In this document: positions 25,354-33,918 of the stretch, piece after piece
How positions within the stretch are numbered: the first letter of the stretch is position 1
How the letters are laid out: each line of letters starts with the position of its first letter
Origin: JBGSPQ01 sp964346765
Lineage (GTDB): Bacteria > Patescibacteriota > Gracilibacteria > UBA1369
Direction: 5' to 3'
Length of the DNA stretch: 64,000 bases
Assembly (NCBI GenBank): GCA_964346765.1
Contig: CAYFWB010000007.1
Span: 31,466-95,465 of the forward strand
The notes under the pieces: generated by a model
Database searches by the model: none
Seen by the model: only the letters and a program-made list of their open reading frames with translations
Told to the model about the DNA's origin: nothing
Made by a program: the position numbers and the translations under genes

Positions 25354-25382
25354 TTGAGAAAAATTTCTCATTCATCTAAAAT
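25354..25382 (+). promoter_or_regulatory. Promoter of lipoprotein at 25427
   Basis: TTGAGA (25354-25359) and TAAAAT (25377-25382) are 17 bases apart. A 16-base palindrome (25355-25370) overlaps the -35 and spacer. The promoter at 27325 has the same two hexamers and the same spacing. Confidence 0.65.
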
Positions 25383-25426
25383 CACAAAGTCATACCAATT
25401 ATTTCCACAACATAAACCTATTTTCC

Positions 25427-26056
25427 ATGACTTATAAAATATTTGCCGCCACACTCTTAATAACTGCGATATTCATTTTTTCAGCGTGCGACACCGCTCC
25501 GACCGAAACGGAACAATCTCAACCCCAACAGACTCAACAAACTCAAACCGAAGTACCCGCTCAACAACCGGCACCCCAAGTAAGCAAAGCTGACAGCGCC
25601 GCCTACAGCGGAGCAATGCAACTGATGGACGAAACCTATTGCGATAAAATTTCCGACGCGGAATACAAAGCCACCTGCAAAACCGAATTGGCGGACACAA
25701 AAAGCCTAAACGAAGCGCTTGCCGCTGTAGATTCCGGCCTCTGCGACAAACTTTCAACGGACGATAAGAAAGAAGCCTGCAAAATCAGCGTCCAGGCACT
25801 GAAAGACGAACAAAAACAAGAAGAAGAAAGACTTAAAAATGATGCCGAACAACAAGAACTGGCACAATCCATCGTGGAATCCAAAGACCACACAAGGTGC
25901 AAAGAGTTGGACGACTCCAATCAACGGGAAGCCTGCGAAATGAATATTATCCTCAACCGCGCATTTGCAGAAAATGATATCGCTATCTGCGACCTCATGA
26001 GTACTGAGGAGGGCAAATCTTCATGTGTCGCTAATTTTGAAGAAGCAAATGAATAA
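25427..26056 (+). CDS. Cys-pair lipoprotein (paralog 2)
   Basis: 209 residues. Signal peptide MTYKIFAATLLITAIFIFSAC with lipobox FSAC, then a Gln/Thr/Pro-rich spacer (about 22-50). The rest has Cys pairs in YCDKISDAEYKATCKTEL, LCDKLSTDDKKEACKISV, RCKELDDSNQREACEMNI and ICDLMSTEEGKSSCVANF. The C-terminal part (CEMNIILNRAFAENDIAIC) is clearly similar to the lipoprotein at 27389 (CELDILLNKAFEENDITLC), so these two are close paralogs. Convergent with the fibre-like gene at 26060, whose stop is 3 bases away. Confidence 0.87.
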   Translation: MTYKIFAATLLITAIFIFSACDTAPTETEQSQPQQTQQTQTEVPAQQPAPQVSKADSAAYSGAMQLMDETYCDKISDAEYKATCKTELADTKSLNEALAAVDSGLCDKLSTDDKKEACKISVQALKDEQKQEEERLKNDAEQQELAQSIVESKDHTRCKELDDSNQREACEMNIILNRAFAENDIAICDLMSTEEGKSSCVANFEEANE

Positions 26057-26059
26057 CAG

Positions 26060-27220
26060 CTATCCGTTTGGATTAAAACAGAACGCATAGGCGGATATGG
26101 TTGTATCATTATCTCCATCATATGCATAACACCTATTGGTATAATAAAAGCTTGGGAAAACACCATATTTATCATGCCTGATGGTTTTAATACCCGCGTT
26201 AGACGAGCCTTCACAGGAAACCGCTATTTCATCCGAATTACACGCTACCGTAACACTAGAAGCTTTATTATAATTGTGACGCGTTGTATATGTGCCTATT
26301 GATAATGCCTTAATTTTACCCGTCGCATTGATATTTCCCGTCGTAGTCAAAGTGCCGGTAACATTCAGGGAATCGGCAATTCGTACTCTACCCGCGTTAC
26401 TTATGCCCGGATTGGAGACATTCCCGTTATTGTCTACACGGAAATTACGGTTGCCGGATGGATCGCTCCCTGATTCTATACCACCTCTGGAATAAATCCA
26501 TCCATCACCTGCGATTTCCAGTTTGGTATCTCCATTAAGTCTTTTTGTTACGGTTAATATATTATCAAGTCCATTCCCAATAATGCTAAGACCTTGATCA
26601 TCATCGATTGTAACTGAACCGCTATTATCTAATATGTCACCATTGGATTTTATCAACAAGCCCACATTCCCGCCATTATCACTTATACCAAGACCATTGC
26701 TATCAATTATTTTTAGAGGATTACTGGTAGAATTCCATAGGCCCCATTGGTTTATCCCGACGGTATGTGATCCGACTCCATCAGAAAAGAATATGGAGCC
26801 ATTACCTGAATTCAAATTCATGACAACATTTCCGCCCGTACTGAAATTTAATGAATTAGTAGTAGAAATTTCTTGTCTACCCCATGAAAGCGGATTAATA
26901 ATGACACCGCTTGATTTGTCATTAGTTAATACCTGAGTACCATCATTATCATTAAGAACTACCGGATTCGCGGAAGGATCATTAATACCACCCGCTATGG
27001 AAAGTGCTGTCCCAATTGATGTTGGATCTAGATAATATCCGGTGTCATCGGCATCATAATACAGAGATGAACTTACCGTATTAAAATTCGCATCCACATT
27101 CCCACCCGTCGGCACGGCGGTAGGCACGGCACCAACTATTAATGGCAATGAAAGAAATAGCAATGTGGCGGATGCCCCGGTCGCTATCAAAATTCTTTTA
27201 AACGAAATCTGTGTTTTCAT
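26060..27220 (-). CDS. Secreted fibre-like protein (paralog A)
   Basis: 386 residues. Signal peptide of about 30 residues (hydrophobic ATLLFLSLPLIVGA), then the motif PTGGNVDANFNTV. The first part contains LYYDADDTGYYLDPTSIG, a pattern also found in phage tail-fibre and related adhesin stalks, followed by a Gly/Asn/Asp-rich beta-strand repeat region (GLGISDNGGNVG, SIIGNGLDN). The C-terminal 70 residues have four Cys (VACNSDEIAVSC, RCYAYDG, YAFCFNPNG) and probably form a disulfide-bonded head. The same N-terminal motif and Cys-containing end occur at 28222. A receptor-binding surface fibre is my best guess; no pilin signature is present. Confidence 0.82.
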   Translation of the reverse strand: MKTQISFKRILIATGASATLLFLSLPLIVGAVPTAVPTGGNVDANFNTVSSSLYYDADDTGYYLDPTSIGTALSIAGGINDPSANPVVLNDNDGTQVLTNDKSSGVIINPLSWGRQEISTTNSLNFSTGGNVVMNLNSGNGSIFFSDGVGSHTVGINQWGLWNSTSNPLKIIDSNGLGISDNGGNVGLLIKSNGDILDNSGSVTIDDDQGLSIIGNGLDNILTVTKRLNGDTKLEIAGDGWIYSRGGIESGSDPSGNRNFRVDNNGNVSNPGISNAGRVRIADSLNVTGTLTTTGNINATGKIKALSIGTYTTRHNYNKASSVTVACNSDEIAVSCEGSSNAGIKTIRHDKYGVFPSFYYTNRCYAYDGDNDTTISAYAFCFNPNG

Positions 27221-27272
27221 TTTTATTTTGGTTACAGGTTAACAGAAGATAAAAAAATAATTAAATCTTATT

Positions 27273-27301
27273 ATTTTAACATGAAATTAGTAACAAGTAA
27301 A
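27273..27301 (-). promoter_or_regulatory. Promoter of fibre-like gene A
   Basis: On the minus strand TTTACT (27301-27296) and TAAAAT (27278-27273) are 17 bases apart, giving a leader of about 45 bases. Confidence 0.5.
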
Positions 27302-27324
27302 TTACAAAAGTGCCAAATCCCTGC

Positions 27325-27353
27325 TTGAGAAATCACCGGTGTTCAATTAAAAT
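27325..27353 (+). promoter_or_regulatory. Promoter of lipoprotein at 27389
   Basis: TTGAGA (27325-27330) and TAAAAT (27348-27353) are 17 bases apart, identical in hexamers and spacing to the promoter at 25354. Confidence 0.65.
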
Positions 27354-27388
27354 TAAGATAAGTATTAAATATGATTAACCTTTAAATC

Positions 27389-28114
27389 ATGATAAAAAAA
27401 ATATTTGTAATTGGCACCGTTTTCGCTTCAATCATCATTCTATCCGCATGTGAGACAGCGCCAATTGATCAGCAAAATCAACAGCCCGCAACCGATAATA
27501 CTCAAAATCAGGGCACGGAATCACAAGTAGAAGTAAATAATCAGCTTTTAAGCGGTAGTGAAGGTTTGCTGGATATGGCGGTTAATCTAGACGAAGAATC
27601 AATGGAGGAAGTATCAGAAGCGGATTCATCAAACTATTTGGCGGCAGTAACTGCTAAAGATGCGCAAATATGTGATCAGATAGAAAACAGTGAATACATA
27701 CAGTTATGTAAAGATGCCGTAAACAACGAAATACTTATGAATAGAGCTTTAGAAGAATTGGATCCGCAATTATGTGAACAGTTAAAGGCGGTAGAGGATG
27801 AGGTTGAAGCCTGTAAAGCTAAGGTTGAAGCGGCCGGTAACGTGGCGGACGCAAAAGAAAAAGAGCTAGCCGCGTTACGAACTCAAATGAGCTTAAGCGA
27901 CGAAATTGTTGAAGAAGAAGACGTAACCCGTTGCGCGGAATTGGGGGAAGAGTACGTTAAAAGCTGTGAACTGGATATTCTGTTAAATAAGGCATTCGAA
28001 GAAAATGACATCACACTTTGCCAGCAGGCTTCATCTGCGGATACAGTAACTCTGTGCGAAACCAAGTTCAGAGAGTTATTGCCGGAAGATGAACAGACGC
28101 CGGAAGCGGATTAA
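27389..28114 (+). CDS. Cys-pair lipoprotein (paralog 3)
   Basis: 241 residues. Lipoprotein signal MIKKIFVIGTVFASIIILSAC (lipobox LSAC), a Gln/Asn-rich spacer, then Cys pairs ICDQIENSEYIQLC, LCEQLKAVEDEVEAC, RCAELGEEYVKSC and LCQQASSADTVTLC. Closest to the lipoprotein at 25427 in length, order of pairs and the segment before the last pair. It is convergent with the fibre-like gene at 28222 (107-base gap), repeating the arrangement 25427/26060. Function unknown; a periplasm-like or surface partner of the fibre protein is a reasonable guess. Confidence 0.87.
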   Translation: MIKKIFVIGTVFASIIILSACETAPIDQQNQQPATDNTQNQGTESQVEVNNQLLSGSEGLLDMAVNLDEESMEEVSEADSSNYLAAVTAKDAQICDQIENSEYIQLCKDAVNNEILMNRALEELDPQLCEQLKAVEDEVEACKAKVEAAGNVADAKEKELAALRTQMSLSDEIVEEEDVTRCAELGEEYVKSCELDILLNKAFEENDITLCQQASSADTVTLCETKFRELLPEDEQTPEAD

Positions 28115-28221
28115 GCTGTCTGCTTTTTCACAAAATAGCTTGACATGCTAATATTGTCTGGAAAACATTCGTTGCCTCGGTAACGATGTACCTCTAAGCA
28201 CTTAGTTTAAGGCTTATTTGT

Positions 28222-29208
28222 CTATATCGCAGGATTCCAGCACTCAATTTCAACTTCTCCGCAGACGGTGTATCCGCCATTATTTTTGAATAAAACGGAA
28301 CAATCCCCAGCCGCTCCACCTGTATTTAGAGCGGTTTTATCAAGTGAAACGACCTGCAATGGATTATTAAGCTCTAATCCTGGCAAACAAGTATTAAGTG
28401 GGGCACCGAGACTCAAGGTGGATTTAAAATTACAGGAAACAGCAACAGAACCGGCTACAGGGCAGGTTCTTGTAATTAACCTTGTATCAGTAACAGCACG
28501 TCTTGTCATTGATGACCAAGAAAAATCTCCAATCGAAGCGGCAGTCAGGTGAGCACTCACATCAAGTCCTTCATCATCTGTGACTCTAACCGGATTCGGT
28601 ACGTTGGTCCAATATCCCGGGATGGGTAGCCATTTAGACGAAACAGTGTCATTAATAATACCACCCGTCTGACTGTTCAGTTCGATACCTCCCATATCAC
28701 TGTTTATCTCAAGCCCACCATTATTATTCAGCCCAGCAGTTGCATCGATTGTAATTCCACCTCCTGCATTAGTGTCAACCGTTAAACCTCCGGCGGTCGT
28801 ATAAATTGTCATACCACCTGGAGTCCTTGCTCCGGGACCTCCAAGAAATGCTCCGCCTCCATACAAAGTGCCAACCAGAGTTCCCCCGAAAAAACTGCTT
28901 GAATTAAGCACAATCGGGCAAGGAAAATCGTTTTCAATAGCTGTTGTTGCCGGATTATCGCATGTGGCCGGACTGATGTTATCCAGCGCCATATAGTTTG
29001 TGCCGGCCGCCGGGGTAGCCGTGAAGATAGTCGCCGGTTTGCTTAACATCATTTCAGATGTACCGGAGGTCACTTTAACCGAATTAAAATTGGCATCCAC
29101 ATTACCACCCGTCGGGGTATCAGTCGGCTGTGCCCAAACGACAGCAGGTAAAATTAGCAAAACAGCTGATACAGATGCAACAATATTAATTAATATCGAT
29201 TTTTTCAT
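28222..29208 (-). CDS. Secreted fibre-like protein (paralog B)
   Basis: 328 residues from ATG 29208 (MKKSILINIVASVSAVLLIL signal); the longer frame above it is not a signal peptide. After cleavage at about VWA the motif PTDTPTGGNVDANFNSV matches paralog A. The middle is a Gly/Thr/Asn-rich strand repeat (GGLTVDTNAGGGITIDATAG, LNNNGGLEINSDMGGIELNS split), likely a beta-helix stalk. The C-terminal domain has Cys in RTCPVAGSVAVSC, NTCLPG, GDCSVLF, YTVCGEVEIECWNP, parallel to paralog A (AVSC near its start, a Cys and NP near its end). Probably an exported surface fibre. Function unknown. Confidence 0.82.
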   Translation of the reverse strand: MKKSILINIVASVSAVLLILPAVVWAQPTDTPTGGNVDANFNSVKVTSGTSEMMLSKPATIFTATPAAGTNYMALDNISPATCDNPATTAIENDFPCPIVLNSSSFFGGTLVGTLYGGGAFLGGPGARTPGGMTIYTTAGGLTVDTNAGGGITIDATAGLNNNGGLEINSDMGGIELNSQTGGIINDTVSSKWLPIPGYWTNVPNPVRVTDDEGLDVSAHLTAASIGDFSWSSMTRRAVTDTRLITRTCPVAGSVAVSCNFKSTLSLGAPLNTCLPGLELNNPLQVVSLDKTALNTGGAAGDCSVLFKNNGGYTVCGEVEIECWNPAI

Positions 29209-29238
29209 AACGATTTCTATTAAATTTAAAGTCATCTA

Positions 29239-29249
29239 ATTATAACACG
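29239..29249 (-). promoter_or_regulatory. Extended -10 promoter of fibre-like gene B
   Basis: TGTTATAAT is read on the minus strand, with the TATAAT at 29244-29239. The -35 region is poor (TTATTA at 17 bases), so the extended -10 would carry the promoter. Confidence 0.5.
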
Positions 29250-29285
29250 GTCGACTATTGATAATAAAATAAAATCTCAATAATC

Positions 29286-29326
29286 AATAAAAAGGGGATC
29301 TAACACTAATGAGCAGTTTGATCCCC
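29286..29326 (-). terminator. Terminator of the PKD-protein gene
   Basis: GGGGATC and GATCCCC arms (29294-29304 with 29316-29326, one bulge pair) are followed on the minus strand by TTTTTATT. Confidence 0.8.
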
Positions 29327-29376
29327 TGGTACTTTGTTACGGAAGATTTTTTGCATCAAACAAACATACTATCTAT

Positions 29377-30585
29377 CTAATCCACATTAAAGGTCGCGTA
29401 TGCAGTGTCCACCGCGCCATCTTCATCCATTACCTGCAACCTGACGGTCTTTGCACCGCTGAAATCATAAAATCCGTTCTGTTTTGCATACGACGCCCAT
29501 TGAGTGTCAAACTGGATGTCATCCGAGCCGGTATAGTTGAAATCCCAGCGGTATTTCAATTTTTGCGGAGTTTCTTTGTCGATGCTGTTCGATCCGTCAA
29601 AATAGTATTTGGTTCTGTATGTGTCCGGTTCACCGTTATAACCGGCCGCGGTTCTGATTTGTTCGGTAGAAACGGTGAAAATGGCCTGCGGCTTCGTGTT
29701 CTCAATAATTGTCACGTTCGCGCGCGCAACATCGGTGGCTCCTTCCGGATCCTTCGCCTCCATAAAAATACGGTATTGCCCGGGAGTGCCAAATTGATGC
29801 TTCCAGATAGTTTTTTGTTTATACGGAGTATCCCAGATCCCATCACCATCCCAGTCGAACCTATATTCCAGATAATAATCTTGGTATTGGCTGTCATACG
29901 ATTCAGCGGTTTTGAAAGTGATTATTTCCGGAGCGGTTCCGGTTGTGGGGGAGTAGGTAAAGTGCGCGAAAGGCTCCGTGTTATTAACCACGGTTACAGT
30001 ATCTTCTGCGCGGCCGATTAAGCCTCCTTCATCCATAACTTCAAGAGTTACCGTATATTCACCAGGTTTGTCGTATTGATGAGTGATTTTTTTGGTTGTG
30101 GAAAAATAACTGTCAATTTCACCGTCGCTTTCAAAATCCCATCTCACTTTTAAGTCTGCGTTTCGGTTTTGCGCGTCACTGGACGCGTACGCGTCAAAAA
30201 TAAATTGAGTTTTAACTGTGCCACTATTTTTATCCGCCAGACTGTTCGGTTTGGTCCTAACATAGAATTTCGCTGTGGGGGCAGTGTTTGCCGCCCTGTC
30301 CCCGGGTGTGATTTTTTCTTCAAATTCGTGATATGGTCTGTATTTATTATTAAATGGGTCATATTTAGGTTGCTGATAATTATCGGTCGTATATTCATTC
30401 GGCGCCAATTGACTGTTTGTTGGAGTTAGTACCTTTGGGATAGCAAGGATTTCACCTTTTTTCTGCTTTTCATCCGAGTTTTCCACAGACGAGGCATCAG
30501 CGGTATTCAAAAATAAACTAATTACTCCAAACAATATTAGAGCTAAAACAGCTAATGCAAGCGATATTTTAATAGTTTTTGACAT
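29377..30585 (-). CDS. Secreted or membrane-anchored protein with three PKD domains
   Basis: 402 residues from ATG 30585. One N-terminal hydrophobic helix (ALAVLALILFGVISLFL) acts as signal or anchor. Three PKD-like beta-sandwiches follow: the first ends with KVRWDFESDGEIDS...HQYDKPGEYTVTLEV, the second has EYRFDWDGDGIWDT...HQFGTPGQYRIFMEA, the third has KYRWDFNYTGSDD...VRLQVMDEDGAVD. Calcium-type DxDxDG loops (DWDGDGIWD) are visible. PKD domains mediate surface protein-protein or carbohydrate contacts. No catalytic domain is present. It has its own promoter and terminator, downstream of the PilM/baseplate-J-like pair. Confidence 0.9.
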   Translation of the reverse strand: MSKTIKISLALAVLALILFGVISLFLNTADASSVENSDEKQKKGEILAIPKVLTPTNSQLAPNEYTTDNYQQPKYDPFNNKYRPYHEFEEKITPGDRAANTAPTAKFYVRTKPNSLADKNSGTVKTQFIFDAYASSDAQNRNADLKVRWDFESDGEIDSYFSTTKKITHQYDKPGEYTVTLEVMDEGGLIGRAEDTVTVVNNTEPFAHFTYSPTTGTAPEIITFKTAESYDSQYQDYYLEYRFDWDGDGIWDTPYKQKTIWKHQFGTPGQYRIFMEAKDPEGATDVARANVTIIENTKPQAIFTVSTEQIRTAAGYNGEPDTYRTKYYFDGSNSIDKETPQKLKYRWDFNYTGSDDIQFDTQWASYAKQNGFYDFSGAKTVRLQVMDEDGAVDTAYATFNVD

Positions 30586-30614
30586 GATCGTTTGTTTAAA
30601 AAAAACGGACGCCA

Positions 30615-30643
30615 AAAATACCACAATTGTGCAAACCTGTCAA
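30615..30643 (-). promoter_or_regulatory. Promoter of the PKD-protein gene
   Basis: On the minus strand a perfect TTGACA (30643-30638) and TATTTT (30620-30615) are 17 bases apart; the leader would be about 23 bases. The -35 begins directly beside the terminator stem of the upstream gene. Confidence 0.7.
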
Positions 30644-30644
30644 C

Positions 30645-30673
30645 CCCACCTTAAAGGTTACCTTTAAGGTGGG
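30645..30673 (-). terminator. Perfect hairpin abutting the stop codon at 30674
   Basis: CCCACCTTAAAGG and its 13-base complement flank a 3-base loop (TTA). The stem starts at the base after the TAA stop of the baseplate-J-like gene. No T run follows, so it may act as a stabilising 3' end or weak terminator. Confidence 0.55.
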
Positions 30674-32545
30674 TTAGGAGTGCCTCACCTCTATCTTGAT
30701 ATTGTCCGGAATGCTTGGAACTGTCGGGGACCAGGCCGGCCAGCTTTCAATATTAACTTTATCTATTTCCGGCAGATTTTGAATATACAATTCAGCTTCC
30801 TGCACTTCTTTCCCCAAAATATGCTCTTTTATTTTTTTGACCAGTCGTTGACCGTTTTCCTTGTCGGGGCTGATTTCGTATTCCTCAACTCCCCTTATAG
30901 TAGCTGTTATCTTGATTTTCTTTGCCGCTTCCTCCGTGTCCACGATTCTGTAGGACAACGATTCTTCATCAATCTTATACAACCTCTTTTGCGGATTTTT
31001 CTTTAGCTTAAGCTCCGTCTTTAAAATACTTAACAAATCGTCCCTATTATATGCGGTTCCACTTGCCACAATTTCTCCGTGAACTTCAAAAGTCTCAAGT
31101 TTCTGCCCTTCAAGCCCCGAAGTCATATCTATCACAGGATCGCTGGTTTTCACCACGTCACGTCCGGTAAGCAGTTCAAGGTTGGTTTTTTGCGATTCAT
31201 TTCTTTCTTTTACATGAGATTGCAGTTCCGCCTCGGCCGACGCTTTCAGGTCGTTTTCCATTTTTGCGCGCGCCGCCTCAATATCTTTCGCTGTAATAGT
31301 TTTTATAACTACAGTTTCACCACCCGTAAATGGTTGAGTACTTTCAGCATACAATCTCTCCTGATTTTCGGCGGACAGTCCCGGCAAGAAAAATTTTGTC
31401 GGCTCAATATTGCCACGTTCACCAATTACCTGTTCAAATTCATCCAATTCATCTGCTACAACGGTCACATCAAGTTTGCCAGGTTCGTTAGTAGTCGCAG
31501 CCGGCACCTCAACCGGATTGGATATTCTAAAAACAAGCCCGTCTCCTGTTTGAAACCTGGTTTTAGCCACCAGAGGCCATTTATGATTAGCTTCATTAAC
31601 AATCGTAATCGTGCCTCTGGCATTTTTGCCCTGGAATTCTTTACCCGTTGCCTGATAAGTAAAAACCTTCTGAATTTTCTTCATCATTGTATAGCTTGGG
31701 ATCATATGCACCGGATGTGTGTCAAGCTCAGCTTTATTGGTTTCAATATCAGCCAGTTTAATATTCACGGAAGTTTCCACCACGTTAGACTTGGGAGTCA
31801 AAGCTATCGTTGCTCCCGGCAAGGCAATGTAAGTAATCGTAACCAGAATCAATAAGCTCACAATGATCAGTGAAACCAGCGCGTGTCTGTTTGGAGCCAC
31901 AACCACAAATTTACTTTTTTCCTCTTTCTTCTTAATTTTCTTTTGTTTCGGCGCGCGGACACCGGGAGTCACATTCTTGGCAAGTGACGCGATTCCCGCC
32001 TTTTTCCTCTTTCTTAACAGTTCGGTTAAACTGTATTTTTTCTCTTTTCTCCTTGTGGGAGTATCATCTTCCAAAGCATTAATGCTTGCCTTTAGAGGAG
32101 TAATATCCTGTTGATCTTCCAGCAGTTTGCCTGAAACCAGTGAAGGATGCTCGTGCCCCTCCAATTTGTCATAAACAGGGAGACCGATCTTGCTGGCCAG
32201 ATGTATGCCGTTATTATCATTGGTTACAATGTATATTTTTTTCCCCAATTCTTCGGCTTTTCTCTTTAATATTTTTAAGTTGACTATACTTTGAAAAAGC
32301 ACGGCCCTTTTGGGAACTACCAGATAAAGATTCTTAAGCCTCATCTGTCTCAAACGATCATAAATCGCCGTAATTTCATCATCTATTTCTATGTATAAAA
32401 CCTTCTTGGTTTTTTGAGTTTTTTCTTTGGCGATAATTTGCTCATCAACAGTTTTACCGTCGCTTAAACGTCTTGTCTTCATGACTCCTTTCGAAGCCTT
32501 TGAAGGTTTTTTTTTAGATTCGTTTTTTTTTCTTGGAGTGTGCAT
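30674..32545 (-). CDS. One-TM protein of the 'baseplate J-like' type paired with PilM
   Basis: 623 residues. The N-terminal 20-170 region has alternating strands and helices (VLYIEIDDEITAIYDRL, KNLYLVVPKRAVLF, KIYIVTNDNNGIHLASKIG), followed by a basic, disordered linker and one membrane helix (about 230-255, LVSLIIVSLLILVTITYIAL). The remaining 360 residues face outside, with strand-rich and helical parts (RGTITIVNEANHKWPLVAKT, EIVASGTAYNRDDLL). In Patescibacteria such proteins are commonly found next to pilM and labelled baseplate J/gp47-like. Its ATG overlaps the stop of the PilM-like gene (TAATG), so both are translationally coupled and probably work together, perhaps in type IV pilus or envelope assembly. 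The function is inferred from context only. Confidence 0.75.
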   Translation of the reverse strand: MHTPRKKNESKKKPSKASKGVMKTRRLSDGKTVDEQIIAKEKTQKTKKVLYIEIDDEITAIYDRLRQMRLKNLYLVVPKRAVLFQSIVNLKILKRKAEELGKKIYIVTNDNNGIHLASKIGLPVYDKLEGHEHPSLVSGKLLEDQQDITPLKASINALEDDTPTRRKEKKYSLTELLRKRKKAGIASLAKNVTPGVRAPKQKKIKKKEEKSKFVVVAPNRHALVSLIIVSLLILVTITYIALPGATIALTPKSNVVETSVNIKLADIETNKAELDTHPVHMIPSYTMMKKIQKVFTYQATGKEFQGKNARGTITIVNEANHKWPLVAKTRFQTGDGLVFRISNPVEVPAATTNEPGKLDVTVVADELDEFEQVIGERGNIEPTKFFLPGLSAENQERLYAESTQPFTGGETVVIKTITAKDIEAARAKMENDLKASAEAELQSHVKERNESQKTNLELLTGRDVVKTSDPVIDMTSGLEGQKLETFEVHGEIVASGTAYNRDDLLSILKTELKLKKNPQKRLYKIDEESLSYRIVDTEEAAKKIKITATIRGVEEYEISPDKENGQRLVKKIKEHILGKEVQEAELYIQNLPEIDKVNIESWPAWSPTVPSIPDNIKIEVRHS

Positions 32546-33795
32546 TAGATCTGCATTAATCTGACGACTTTTTTCAAAATTTTTGAAAGAACCTGTTCCT
32601 CACTCAGGTATTCAAGAGCAATATTGGCCAGAGCCATGGGAGTAATATCCTGAACATCCTTTAGTTGTTTTGTATCATCAATAACATTGGTTATCATTTT
32701 CGGATGCATAAAAGATATCTGCGGTTTATGCGAAAAAGGTAATTGCACCGTCCATTCCCGGCTGTCCATAACCTCTTTGATCTCAGGCAATTGCACCCCT
32801 CCCCCGCAAAGCAAGACTTTGGCGGGAATCACATCTATGTTTTCAAATTCACTTAACGTCAAAGCGACTCCGGAAAGCCAAACCTCGCAATCACTTTTCA
32901 TAGCTTCTCTGACAATTCTATGCGATTGCCGTTCCAGTTTTTCACCGGCATAGGCAAGCTTGATCTCTTCCGCTTCTTCAAAAGAAATATTTAATGATTG
33001 AGCCAGTCGCTTTGTAAAAGTGCGTCCACCCAGATTAAACATTTTCGTTCCATCTACACTGCCGTAGTTCACCACCGCGAGATCGGTTGTTCCACCGCCA
33101 ACATCAATAAAAATAGCGCTAAAGTTACCGCCGTCTTCAAATCCCATGCATCTTGCTACGGCATACGGTTCGCTTGTTACAGCCAAAAGTTCCATTTCCA
33201 GCTCGGCCGCGATGGTTTGAAGAGCGCCAAAATGCACTAGCGGCGCGAACGCGTTAAAAATTGAAATAGTCACGTCCTTGCCCTGAAAGCCCAAGGGGTT
33301 AGCCACCTTATATCCGTCAATTCTCACATCAACAATCGCCGCGTTTACAAGCTTAACGTCAATTTCGTTATACCCCGTTTCATATGCTAGTTCCGTCCTT
33401 ACTTCGTCAAATGCCTTCCATTGGACCTTATGCACGATATTCTTAAGCTCGGCCAGATCGATCTTGGTATCCGGTTCGCGCCGCGTGTAATTAATAGTGG
33501 TAGTTGCACCTTTAACAAGCTCTCCGGCAATACCCATAATCAATTGATTTCCGGTTCCGCCGGCCATTTTTTCCGCGTCCCGAATCGCGTCCTGACAATT
33601 ATTAATTACCGCCGCGATATCCGTAACCGCGCCACTTTGCATCTCACCAAGCTTCTGCCTCTTTTTCCCAACTCCCAGCACTCTGGTTTTAGTGCCTTCC
33701 GGCGAACAAACAAGAGCTTTCACAAATTCCGTACCTATATCAAGGGCTATATAATTATTCCCGCTTCCACTCACAGCTCTTTTAAAAAATGCCAT
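32545..33795 (-). CDS. pilM: Actin-like ATPase of the PilM/FtsA family
   Basis: 416 residues from ATG 33795 (MAFFKRAVSGSG); the upstream extension is non-homologous. The phosphate-1 loop ALDIGTEFVKAL, the phosphate-2 loop IFIDVGGGTTDLAVVNYG and the adenosine motif VLLCGGGVQLPEI are those of the FtsA/PilM/actin superfamily. PilM sits on the inner face of the membrane and organises type IV pilus assembly; FtsA anchors FtsZ in division. Pairing with the one-TM protein favours a PilM-like role, but FtsA-like activity cannot be ruled out. The 123 bases up to alr contain no clear signal. Confidence 0.85.
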   Translation of the reverse strand: MAFFKRAVSGSGNNYIALDIGTEFVKALVCSPEGTKTRVLGVGKKRQKLGEMQSGAVTDIAAVINNCQDAIRDAEKMAGGTGNQLIMGIAGELVKGATTTINYTRREPDTKIDLAELKNIVHKVQWKAFDEVRTELAYETGYNEIDVKLVNAAIVDVRIDGYKVANPLGFQGKDVTISIFNAFAPLVHFGALQTIAAELEMELLAVTSEPYAVARCMGFEDGGNFSAIFIDVGGGTTDLAVVNYGSVDGTKMFNLGGRTFTKRLAQSLNISFEEAEEIKLAYAGEKLERQSHRIVREAMKSDCEVWLSGVALTLSEFENIDVIPAKVLLCGGGVQLPEIKEVMDSREWTVQLPFSHKPQISFMHPKMITNVIDDTKQLKDVQDITPMALANIALEYLSEEQVLSKILKKVVRLMQI

Positions 33796-33918
33796 AGAAA
33801 AGCCAAAAATTAGCTTCACTATTGTATGAAAATGTGTGCTTAAGGTCAAGCTAAATCAAAATTAACTCCGGTAAAAAAAAAGAAATATCATTAGATACTT
33901 AATCCCTGTCATCAATTT

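Noticed and set aside
28164..28186. Hairpin between the lipoprotein and fibre gene (CAT(T)CGTT/AACGATG)
   Set aside because: Short and without a T run, so no terminator was called.
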